A DNA stretch of 64,000 bases from Syngnathus acus. Lineage: Eukaryota; Chordata; Actinopteri; Syngnathiformes; Syngnathidae. Made by a program: the position numbers and the translations under genes. Of the stretch, positions 33,554 through 43,865 are shown in pieces. The notes under the pieces are model-generated. The model was given only the letters and a program-made list of their open reading frames with translations, had not been told where the DNA came from and did no database searches. Position 1 is the first letter of the stretch; every line of letters starts with the position of its first letter. The DNA lies in contig NC_051104.1 in NCBI RefSeq assembly GCF_901709675.1, positions 499,001 to 563,000 on the forward strand, given 5' to 3'.

Positions 33554-34029
33554 TATCCCTCCTGTTTATCATATGATTATGTCACCCCGATTGACAAACA
33601 TAAGCAAGAAAATATAATGAAGATAGAAAAATAAAAATAAAAACACAGAAACATCATTGTATTCATCATTTGTGAGGCATTTTCGACGGTCAAATCATCA
33701 AGTTTCTGTGAAAAACGTTCAGCTAATCAGCATTATCGCATTATCCACTTCGGCATGTACTGCATACAATTAAGAAATCTACTCGCCATGTACTTCTCAT
33801 TTCCTTCAAGGGCTAGAGAATTACCGTTTTTATTTCCCATTTCAATTTGGTATTTTAGGTTTTACAATTTTTTTTCATAATTTTTCTTTTGAGGATCCTC
33901 AATGCAGGTTTAAATTGACCTTTCAACAAATTTCTAGCCTATGTTATTACCGTGGATTAATGCTAGAACTGTTTTTAGTCAATTTATCCTACCAGTCACA
34001 CTCTCAACCACACAACTTTCAGGCAAACA

Positions 34030-34375
34030 GCTTGGAAAAACGGACAAAAAAGAATCTACGCCCTTCTTCATTTAAGAAAAAGAAGCTCTGTTTTATATCT
34101 AGCCCGTTTCTTCCACTGGGTGTCGAACCCAAGCTGTTCTTTGGCCGGAAAAACGGACAAAGAAAAATCTACGCTCTTCTTTGATGAACAAAAAAGAACC
34201 TCTGTGTTTCTTAGCACCTTCCTTCCACTGGGACACTAACCCAAGCCCGATCCCTTAGCTTGGAAAAACAGACAAAGAAGAATCTACGCACTTCTTCGAT
34301 GAACGAAAAAGAAGCTCTGCTTTTATTAGCCTGTTCCTTCCACTGGGACTTGAACCCAAACTATATCTCGTGCAC
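34030..34375 (-). repeat. Three tandem repeats of about 114 bp
   Basis: The landmark ggaaaa(a)c recurs at 34034, 34147 and 34262. Each unit, read on the - strand, contains a stretch like gggttcaagtcccagtggaa, which resembles a tRNA T-arm/B box. Non-coding. Confidence 0.75.
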
Positions 34376-34615
34376 TTCTACCTTTTACGCGTTTCACCAC
34401 AACTTTACTTTAGGGCTTTTACTTACTTGTCCCCTGGTCCGTTGCACTTTCGGATCCCATCAATCCACTGTTGTCAGACGAAGGCAGACCTAAGATGCTG
34501 GCCCAGCGAAGAATTTTCTTCCCAGGTCTTTCTTTTCCAGGTCCTCCTAATGGACGCTGGCTTGTCGACAATGCAGCACATCGTCCTCCGTCGATCAGCA
34601 ATGGGGATGTGAGGG

Positions 34616-34633
34616 ATCCGGGTCACGGCACCA
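34616..34633 (-). promoter_or_regulatory. Primer-binding site, probably tRNA-His
   Basis: On the - strand TGGTGCCGTGACCCGGAT lies 3 nt inside the 5' LTR end. Its complement ends ...GTCACGGCACCA, which as I recall matches the 3' end of vertebrate tRNA-His at 17 of 18 positions. It fixes the element's orientation. Confidence 0.75.
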
Positions 34634-34636
34634 AAA

Positions 34637-35316
34637 TGTTAGAGTGGTGATCACTCTAACTTATTTTGCAAGAACCACACGGGAGACAGTATGCCCTTTT
34701 AAGCACTTGCAAGTGGAGAGTCATTCAAGATTCAAGAATTTTTATTCGCCATGTTTGGGCATGCCAAACAAGGAATTTGACTTGGGTACATCACAGCCTC
34801 TGTTCAACATTTAGGTGACTAACAACACTCAGGATGTGTGAAAAACGACAAATATTCTCAGGCATCCCCTGATCTTAAACTCCCAGGAGGGCAAGGAAAA
34901 ACCCAAAACTCAAACTAGGGGAAATGAGAAACCTTGAAAAGAGACCACAGATGGGAGGATCCCTCTTCCAGGATGACCAGGCTGCTGTGATCGTCGCTGT
35001 GCATACAGCGACGATCGAATGAGGTCTGACTCAGGCCTCTTGCAAGAGGATTTTTATTGAGAGAAACAGGGTAGGGGTGAGAGTGGACAGGATGGGGGTG
35101 AGACCCCTGGCCTCTGGTCAAATCAGAGCAGGGGTGTTTTACGACGTTGAGGGAAACAGAAGATCTTAGCTTCCTTGCTTCCTCTAAAGCTCAATCAGTT
35201 CAAAGGATCTTAGCACTTTGTTCTACTACTTTGTTAAGACAGGATACGTTTGGTTAATTATTACAGGTTACATTCCAACATAAGCATAGTATCAAACTAA
35301 TCTATCAACCCTAACA
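34637..35316 (-). repeat. 5' LTR of the retrovirus-like element, with insertion
   Basis: Collinear with the 3' LTR except for about 262 bp inserted at about 34730-34991 and a few small differences. The insertion joins the 3' end of the second L2-like family (34730-34850) to a piece of the repeat seen at 38573. Confidence 0.8.
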
Positions 35317-35436
35317 CGCGTGACCTGGTCACACTTAAGCTTAGAAGTGAAATATACATTGCATGAGACCTAAATTAAAATACACTACAACATAAAGGAT
35401 GAAGGATTCGATCGATGGATTTAATGACGTCAAATC

Positions 35437-35621
35437 ATTACGATGTTGTGTAAACAGAACAACTTTGATTGCTTCCTCTGCAGCTGGCCAATCAGTTCAA
35501 AAGATCTTAGCACTTTGTTCTACTATTTTGTTAAGACAGGACACATTTGGTTAATTATTACAGGTTAGGGTTAGGGATTCCAACATAAGCATAGGATCAA
35601 ACTAATCTATCAACCCTAACA
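35437..35621 (-). repeat. Partial third LTR copy
   Basis: Matches about 33395-33553 with a small ggttag duplication near 35567. It ends CTAACA followed by the ATGGC duplication that pairs with the one before 33140. The preceding spacer (35317-35436) resembles 27545-27612 and 21580-21610. Confidence 0.75.
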
Positions 35622-35829
35622 ATGGCTGCTGTGGATTTACCGCCATGTGTCTTTGCTGCCTTCACGATAATTGATTGTTGAGGCTTAAGTGTCCCCAGTT
35701 ATTGATAGAATCCTCAGATTTCTTTCACTCTGTTGTCACAAGGTGAAGGCAAATATCGATCCATGATATTTTTCCACAAACTTTTTTATTTTATGGAAAC
35801 CATGACGTCCTCTAGCTTAATGCTAACTT

Positions 35830-36165
35830 CCATCCATCAATCCATTTTCTGAACCGCTTAGTCCCCACGGGGGTCGCAGATGTGCTGGAGCCTATCCCAG
35901 CCGTCATCGGGCAGTAGGCGATCGCAGGGCACACAGAGACAAACAACCATTTGCACTCGCACTCACACCTAGGGACAATTTGGAGTGCTCAATCGGCCTA
36001 TCTAGCATGTTTTGGGGATGTGGGAGGAAACCGGAGTGCCCGGAGAAAACACGGGCCCGGGGAGAACATGCAAACGCCACACAGGGAGGGCCGGAGGTGG
36101 AATCGAACCCGCACCTTCCTAACTGTGAGGCTGACATGCTACCCAGTGCGCCACCAAGCCGCTTC
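35830..36165 (-). mobile_element. tRNA-headed SINE, copy 3, - strand
   Basis: The same family as 17932 and 27627 in inverse, from the ccatccatcaatcc tail to the head at about 36150. It carries a short deletion near 35918. A 35-bp direct repeat flanks it (35795-35829 and 36166-36200), much longer than the duplications at the other two copies. Confidence 0.9.
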
Positions 36166-36200
36166 GGAAACCATGACGTCCTCTAGCTTAATGCTAACTT

Positions 36201-36843
36201 ACTATGCAAAATCCCATAGACAAACTAGCATCAATGTTGTGTGGCTATCTGAACCGCAAAGGTGCAGCAACACATGTAGACGAACAATACAAATATCTTA
36301 CAGGCATATATATTCTTTATCCCCTGCAAAAATACCTTTACTGCCACTTTTGGAGTCACGTACTGGAGTAGTGAATTTCCTCTTTGTGTATTATATCTAT
36401 CTGGCTATATTATACTGCCCCTGGTAGCCAATTAATACGATCAAAAGAAAACAAATAGATGCTTTAATTTGACAGATAAAGCTTCAGCTTCTACACGACA
36501 GGCTGCACTTACCTAAACTATCCACACACGTCATCAGCGTCACTCAGCGTGACTCATGCAGAATTTGGTCTCAGCTATCAATGTCATCTCCATTTTCCTC
36601 TCACTTCTTTTGTCACAACACCCAACATAAAAAGCTCTGCGGTGAAACGTAACGGAATAAAATACGTGACCTGATTACCAAAATGTTTCGGGCTGCAATA
36701 TCGCTGGGTTGCACAATGTCCCAGATGTCGCATTTTAAATGCTGCGCAGTGTGCCAGGCCGCCCCTGTTGACAGCTTCCTGCTTGCGTAAAGCACCCCCC
36801 CTCAATAAACGAGACCCTAGAGACAGCCAATAAGGGGCTATAA

Positions 36844-36878
<35 letters not shown>

Positions 36879-38570
36879 AGCAATCAGTTCAGTGACGCTC
36901 AGGTTGTAATACAAAGAGGAGCTGAGCCAGAAACAAGCACTTTGCTTCGCCACTTCTTCAGTGAGTCAGTGCAATCCTCCATAATGGGGATTTCGGTAAA
37001 AGAAGAAAAACAACAGAGACACAAAAGCAAGTGTGCCTCCTATCCTGCCTCCTGGTAGGGGGTTAGCACTTTTGTTCATCGGAAACCTGATCAATTTTCA
37101 CATCACGATGTTGCCCTTTCAAACTGGAACGTGATGAAAAACGTAAGAGGCCAATTCATTTTGATTACTCTTTCTTTGATATATTTTAACGCCGGTCTCC
37201 TTCCCCTGTGGCTCTGCTGCCTCTCGTGGTCAGTAATGGTACTGCGATTACATTCTGCAGCTGATGATTGTTAATGAAGATATTATGTGTGTCATGTGCT
37301 ATGTAGGTCATTTATCAAACACGCTGGCGCCTCCTTCTCAGTTTGTTTCTTTTATGTGTGTGTGTGTTTTCTCGCAAAAGCAATGAATGTCAGATTGAAT
37401 GTCTGAGTGAAATACACTCACGCCTGAGCTGAGTAATGGGTCGATAAAACGGGGAGAGCGCGAGCCAACAAACCCAATAATTCAGTGAGGGATTTCAGAG
37501 TGTTCCCACGCTACAAGTGACACGGAACGCCAGAATTTCCCCATTATGATTTTGAGCAGGTCTTAAATAAAATCATTAGATTTTTTATACTCATAAAAAA
37601 ATCTAATTATCTCATGTTTTTCCTTTGCTCCCACAAGTAGCTCTGCCCTAATGAATTCACTTTACATCATTTTCGCTATGACAAATTGTGTTTTAGAAGT
37701 AGTTGGACCAGTCTCAGAACAGATTGCGTTCAATTTGAGCGGAAAGAAAAAAAAAGGAAATGAAGAACGGCTGCCGCCATGTTCCAATTATAATTTATTC
37801 TCGGGCTGCACTGCTCCAATGAGTTGATAACGGCATAGTGGGGGGGAATGTGTTTAAAAAATTATCTGCTCCAATGGTTGCAACTTCCATTAAAAAAAAA
37901 AAAATTACAAATTATTTGATCACTCTAACCTGCTCATTTATTAGTATTAGCCCCAGACTCCAATTTTCAAGCTCCCTTTCTTTGCGGTTTTATGGTGGAA
38001 AAAAAAAATACATATAAACATAAAAAGAAAAAACACACAGAGGGATTGCTGGAATCCTCTTCCCTTCATGCATATTTTAAAAGGCCCCATTTAGAAAGTG
38101 TTGACCTCTCCCTGCATATATGATTCATAGAATCAAGTCTGAGGGGTTGATCTCGATCTGCCATTGGCCCAAAACTAGCATCGTTGTTTGTCATACCAAA
38201 CGTCAACCATATTCTGAGCTAAAGTAGCTTTTTTATTATGTATACAACTTAATTTCGGATAATTTATCTCAAATGGAAGCGAACAGACGGTAAGAGCGCC
38301 TCGTTTATTTTTTTATTATATTCCAACTAACGCTTATCAATTGGCTGTAGGTCAAACTAATTACCTCAGCTTAGACTGCTTCACTTACCGCTGATGGTTT
38401 TTTTATTACCCCCCCCACACACACACACACTCGCTTTGTTCTGCGGCAATGCATTTTGAAGGAAATGATGCAAAAGGCCCAATTCCACCGAACACATGAA
38501 AAATAGAATGCAAACCACATTAGCCAAATATATCAATAGAATTAAATCATGTATAAAGGTACACATAAGA
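36201..38570. other. Intergenic sequence, no gene seen
   Basis: Unique-looking DNA with an AAAT microsatellite at about 36841-36879 and scattered A-runs. No coding exon that I can support. Confidence 0.5.
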
Positions 38571-38572
38571 TT

Positions 38573-38800
38573 GTCAAGTCAAGTCAAGTCAAGTTTATTT
38601 ATATAGCCCTAAATCACAAGCAGTCTCAAAGGGCTTCACATAGACAAAAATTGACAATTATTCTCAAAGCATCCCCTGATCTTAAGCTCCCAAAAGGGCA
38701 AGGAAAAACTCAAAAACCCCTGCCAGGGGAAAATGAGAAACCTTGAGAAGGGACCACAGATGGAAGGATCCCCCTTTCAGGATCACCAGGTTGAAATGGA
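38573..38800. repeat. Dispersed repeat with TCAAG tail
   Basis: Begins with four tcaag units and tttatttatatagcc, a pattern common at inverted 3' ends of fish retroposons. It continues through cctgatcttaa and agaccacagatgg-like words also found at 34850-34985. Confidence 0.7.
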
Positions 38801-38866
38801 TGCAGAGAGGGCACAAATAATACATAATATGAAAATAATAGATAAAGAAAAGATAAAAACAAGTTA

Positions 38867-39634
38867 CAGTCAAACTTCGGTTTTCGAACGTCCCGGTTCT
38901 CGAACATGTCAAGATCTGTCACAGTTCGTTTCCTTGTTTTAATGTCATAGTTTTGGTTCGCGTGTCTGTGTGCTCGGCCCTCCCCTCCTGTGCTCTGATC
39001 AGTGTAATTGCCGTCACCTGCCTCTCGTTAACTGTCTTGTATTCAAGTCCTGTCTGCGTGTCACTCCCTGTCAGATTGTTCGCGTCTTATGTCTTCTTGT
39101 TTCTTGTTTCTCTAGTTACATGTCTGTTCTCGTCTTGTTTCGTCTTTCTGTTCAGTTATTCTCGTCCCTAGTCGAGCATCTATAGTCTGTCTTTTCAGTT
39201 CGTTCCATAAACCCTGGTCCAAGCTGCATTTGGTCGCCCAGCTCCATTCTCTTCATGACAGAACAAATCGGAATTCGAACAAAAAATTTGAGATTTGCGC
39301 AATCGGACCAAATTAAGCTCCCTGCGCAGAGGTCCACTTAAAATTTGGAAAGTACATCAGGACTTTAAAAATATTTTCTTAATTTCAGCGACGGCTCTGT
39401 CACAATAATGCGACCAGCGCTGTGCAGTTGCGTGGTCGGTGGCGCACTGCTGTTGCACGATCGGACAAAAATGCGCAAATGAAAAAATGCTTAAAAAAGG
39501 CGTTTTTTTTAGTCTTGGAACAGATTAAAATTTTTCCATGATTTGTAGTGGGAAAAATAGATTCGTAATTCGAACGATTCACTTCTCAAACCGCCTTCTG
39601 GAACGGATTGTGGTCGAAAACCGAGGTTTGACTG
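38867..39634. mobile_element. TA-target MITE (CAGTCAAAC termini) carrying a solo LTR
   Basis: Termini CAGTCAAACTTCGGTTTTCG and the near-inverse ending TTTGACTG lie between TA (38865-38866, 39635-39636). Without the inserted LTR it is about 409 bp. Non-coding. Confidence 0.88.
38907..39260 (+). mobile_element. Solo LTR, sushi-like family, copy 3
   Basis: 354 bp, TGTCA...TGACA, with a perfect 5-bp duplication GAACA (38902-38906, 39261-39265). Has a decayed TATTCAAG box near 39040 and CATAAA where other copies have AATAAA. Confidence 0.9.
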
Positions 39635-39636
39635 TA

Positions 39637-40599
39637 TTTCATTCTGAGTCATGTCATAAAAGCAACACATGGGAATAAATAGAAATAAAAAAATGTAACA
39701 AAACCTTGTTGGTTTTTTAGGTCCACAAAGGCGACAATGGCATTTCATGACAGGCGGTCTGACGTTTATTACAATCACAGCTCGTGTTCGCTGTATAGAG
39801 CGCCTTATCTCATTTTAGTCCTTTCAAACTCCCCCGTCAAAAATTTACGGCCGACCTTTCATCACAGGTGCGGTTGCTCCACGTCAGGCCGTCAATATTC
39901 TCTGATAAATATTTTCACCCCTGCTTTCACGCTGATGAATCACGCCACCTTTCTCAATGCGGTACCTTTATGTCGGTAATAATTAAAGTGGCCCTTGAGG
40001 TGGCTTCAATGCTGAGCCAAAATATGATCCTGTTAGATTTGTATTAATTGTGTTTAATGAGAGGAGTCAAGAGGGAATTATCTCAATCGTTGCAAGATGT
40101 GACTCCACATAAAAAAAAAAAAAAGAAGATTAAGGCGTCATTTACGAATAGCTCATGGGCCTCCCTTTAGGTGTTAGCGTAACACTTCCAGCTCTCATGA
40201 GGTTCTTTTAAAAACATGTGACAATGTTTACTTGAGTAGCTTGCGATTTTTATACACTATACATATATTTTTTTATCTGAGAAAAAGATTAAAAATGACC
40301 CCACACTTGAGAATTTAGAACAAAAATCATCATTAAAAAATCACCCTTTAAATCATTAATGGCTGTCAGTTGCTAGCCAAACAGCAGCCCATACCAAGGC
40401 ATCATTCTCTCCAAATAATTTACGTGTCGTCGCATTATTAAAAAAATCATCTTTCATGCAGATAAACCTTCTGCATGGCAGACTCTGCCTTTCTTTGCTA
40501 ACCCTAACAGCAGCATTATGTTCTGGTTGCTATGCCACCAGTCATCATCGCCAAGGTAATTAAAAAGAATCTCCACCAAGTAAGCTATCACGTCATATT
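39637..40599. other. Intergenic sequence, no gene seen
   Basis: No coding region or element end recognised. Confidence 0.5.
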
Positions 40600-40960
40600 T
40601 CCGTCATCAATAAACCCCAAAACTCTGTTTGCTGGAGCACCACAGAAAGAGGAAGAGGAGGGACATCCTCCCGCCCCTCACTCCCTCCCTGTCCTCCATA
40701 CACAGCCTCAGCATCACCAGCAGCAGACCCTCAGCTTCATCCTCATCATCTTCATCATCCCTGAAGAGCGCCACGTTTCGGAGCAAGAGGAGCGTCGAGA
40801 GCGCGCACCCAGCGACCCCCCTCCCCACCTCCACGCTCCGTTCAGACGCGCGCTCCACTCCACTTGTCGGATGGGGTTGGAGATGCATGGAGAAATGGCT
40901 GGTGGGAGAAATTACGCCAAATCTTCTTTTATGACACCCGGAGCAGTCTTAAGAATATAA
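40600..40960 (+). other. slc35g2: Candidate 5' non-coding exon/promoter of slc35g2
   Basis: A locally GC-rich block in otherwise AT-rich DNA. It ends at a possible donor (aatataag|gtaggg near 40960) and lies on the same strand upstream of slc35g2, whose coding exon has an acceptor 26 bp before its ATG and so needs an upstream exon. The open frames here show no domain. This is inference from position and composition only. Confidence 0.3.
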
Positions 40961-41700
40961 GGTAGGGCATTTATTTCTGTATATGAGCGGTTCAGATTAT
41001 AAATGTGTGTGGCAAAATGTGTTTTAATTGACTCCTCCTAGAAAGCGCATCCTTTTTGTCTTTATCGTAAACCCACTGACGCATTAACCATTGCATTGTG
41101 CTTTTGCTCCTCCATAACGATGAAAATGTCTTTTCTCGTATATTACGAGCAATCAATATTTGACAACGTGCGTTTGTAATAAAGCTGAGCTCTACTGTTT
41201 CAGAGGCGAATAATAGCTTGTGTCTGCCCCCTGGTGGTCTTGACGCCCGACACGGAACTTAGAAGGAATTATTAATGTTAATATGTCACGAGCAAAAGAG
41301 ACGGGAGGCGCTCATTGGCTTTTTGCCCTTTCAACCTTTTTATCTCTTAGTGTTGCCATGCTATAAATGGACTACAGTGGTGTTGTGTATGTATGTGTGC
41401 TCGTCTTATGTAACGTCACCCCCATCGCACTGAATCAGTCTCACACCACTCGCTTACGTGAGGCTGCATGGCGTACACCGCAATATTATGACCACTTGCA
41501 CAAAAAAAATATTAAATTGATCATCAAAAGAGATTTTCCCAACATGTGGGTGGGGCATAGAAATGTTTGATGGTCATTTGGGGGATTTGTCAAGAAAACA
41601 ATATCCCTGACACAAGTTTCACAGATTTAAATGAAACCGGATGAACTTGTCTATTTCTATCAAAATAAAATAAAAAGATTCTATTCAGCAGGAAAATAAA
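40961..41700. other. Non-coding stretch before the Rex3-like LINE
   Basis: Nothing recognised. Confidence 0.4.
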
Positions 41701-41706
41701 TTATAG

Positions 41707-43863
41707 GTGAGGGGCCAGACAAAGCACGGCTCACACAAGCCCCTTATGAAGAAAAACATAAATGGATTTCGTTTTCCCTCGCCCGGACGCGGGTCACTGG
41801 GGCCCCCCTCTGGAGCCAGGCCTGGAGGCGGGGCTCGAAGGCGAGCATCTGGTGGCCGGGCCTTCGCCCATGGGGCCCGGCCGGGCACAGCCCGAAAAGG
41901 AAACGTGGGTCACCCTTCCCATGGGCTCACCACCTGTGGGAGGGGCCAAAGGGGTCGGGTGCAGTGTAAGCTGGGTGGCGGCCAAAGGCAGGGACCTTGG
42001 CGGTCCAATCCCTGGCTGCAGAAGCTGGCTCTTGGGACATGGAATGTCACCTCTCTGGCTGGAAAGGAGCCCGAGCTGGTGTCCGAGGCAGAAAAGTTCC
42101 GGCTAGACATAATCGGACTTGCCTCCACACACAGTTTGGGTTCCGGTACAAGCCCTCTCGAGAGGGGCTGGACTCTCTTCCACTCTGGAGTTGCCCACGG
42201 TGAGAGGCGTCGAGCAGGTGTGGGTATACTGATTGCCCACCGGCTGGGCGCCTGCACATTGGGGTTCACCCCGGTGAACGAGAGGGTAGCCTCCCTCCGC
42301 CCTCGGGTGGGGGGACGGGTCCTGACTGTTGTTTGTGTCTATGCACCAAACGGCAGCTCAGAGTACCCACCCTTCTTGGAGTCCCTGGAGGAAGTGCTGG
42401 AGAGCACTCCTTCTGGGGACTCCATCGTTCTACTGGGTGACTTCAATGCTCACGTGGGCAATGACAGTGAGACCTGAAAGGGCGTGATTGGGAGGAACGG
42501 CCGCCCCTATCTGAACTCGAGCGGTGTTCTATTATTGGACTTCTGTGCTCGACACGGATTTTCTATAATGAACACCATGTTCAAACATAAGGGTGTCCAT
42601 GTGTGCACTTGGCACCAGGACACCTTCGGCCGCAGTTCGATGATCGACTTTGTAGTCATGTCATCGGATTTGCGGCCGCATGTTTTGGACACTCGGGCGA
42701 AGAGAGGGGCGGAGCTGTCAACTGATCACCACCTGGTGGTGGGTTGGCTCCGATGGTGGGGGAAGATGCCGGTCCGACCTGGCAGACCCAAACGCTCTGT
42801 GAGGGTCTGCTGGGAACGTCTGGCAGAATCCCCTGTCAGGAAGGGCTTCAACTCCCACCTCCGGCAGAGCTTTTCCCACGTCCCGGGGGAGGCGGGGGAC
42901 ATTGAGTCCGAGTGGACCATGTTCCGCGCCTCCATTGTTGAGGCGGCCGACCGGAGCTGTGGCCGTAAGGTCGTTGGTGCCTGTCGTGGCGCCAATCCCC
43001 GAACCCGCTGGTGGACACCGGCGGTAAGGGATGCAGTCAAGCTGAAGAAGGAGTCCTATCGGGCCGTTTTGGCCTGCGGGACTCCGGAGGCAGCTGACAG
43101 GTACCGGATGGCCAGGCGGAACGCGGCTTTGGCGGTTCCTGAGGCAAAAACCCGGGCGTGGGAGGAGTTTGGCGAGGCCATGGACAATGACTTCCGGACG
43201 GCTTCGAGGAAATTCTGGTCCACCATCCGGCGTCTCAGGAGGGGGAAGCAGTGCAACGTCAACACTGTTTACAGTGGGGATGGCGTGCTGCTGACCTCGA
43301 CTCGGGACATCGTGAGTCTTCGAAGACCTCCTCGATTCCACCGACACGCCTTCCATTGTGGAAGCAGGGCCTGCAGACTCTGAGGCGGACTCTCCAATCT
43401 CTGGGCTCGAAGTCACTGAGGTAGTTAAAAAACTCCTTGGTGGCAAGGCCCTGGGGGTGGATGAGATTCGCCCGGAGTTCTTAAAGGCTCTGGATGTTGT
43501 GGGGCTGTTATGGCTGACACGCCTCTACAACACTGCGTGGACATCGGGGACGGTGCCTCTGGATTGGCAGACGAGGGTGGTGGTCCCCTCTTTAAGAAGG
43601 GGGTCCCCCTCCGGTCCGGAGGGTGTGTTCCAATTACAGGGGAATCACACTCCTCAGCCTCCCTGGTAAGGTCTATTCAGGGGTGCTGGAGAGGAGGGTC
43701 CGTCGGGAGGTCGAACCTCGGATTCAGGAGGAGCAGTGTGGCTTTCAGACTGGCCGTGGAACAGTGGACCAGATCTACACCCTCGGCAGGATCCTCGAGG
43801 GTGCATGGGAGTTCGCCCAACCAGTCCACATGTGTTTTGTGGACTTGGAGAAGGCGTTCGACC
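41707..43863 (+). pseudogene. Rex3-like endonuclease and N-terminal RT, broken
   Basis: Endonuclease motifs in order: LGTWNVTSL near 42027, [10 protein letters not shown] near 42329, [10 protein letters not shown] near 42435, FSIMNTMFKHK near 42561, FGRSSMIDFVVMS near 42628 and STDHHLVV near 42718. RT N-terminal motifs follow (GVDEIRPEFLKAL, YRGITLLSLPGKVY, EEQCGFQTGRGTVDQ, FVDLEKAFDHV). Breaks: TGA at about 42475 where Trp is expected, frameshifts near 43310 and 43600, and the LINE insertion right after AFDHV. Confidence 0.8.
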
Positions 43864-43865
43864 AT

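Larger units (their letters stand above)
33140..35621 (-). mobile_element. Non-coding retrovirus-like LTR element, - strand
   Basis: The 3' LTR is 33140-33553, the internal region 33554-34636, and the 5' LTR 34637-35316 with an insertion. A 120-bp spacer and a third partial LTR copy (35437-35621) follow. The whole array is enclosed by a 5-bp duplication ATGGC (33135-33139 and 35622-35626). LTRs begin TGTTAG and end CTAACA. A purine-rich tract (aaacaggaggga on the - strand, about 33556-33567) precedes the 3' LTR. No gag, pol or env is present, so it depended on another element. Confidence 0.8.

Noticed and set aside
40532-40960. 142-codon frame in the GC-rich block
   Set aside because: No domain, overlapping frames on both strands; better read as possible UTR.
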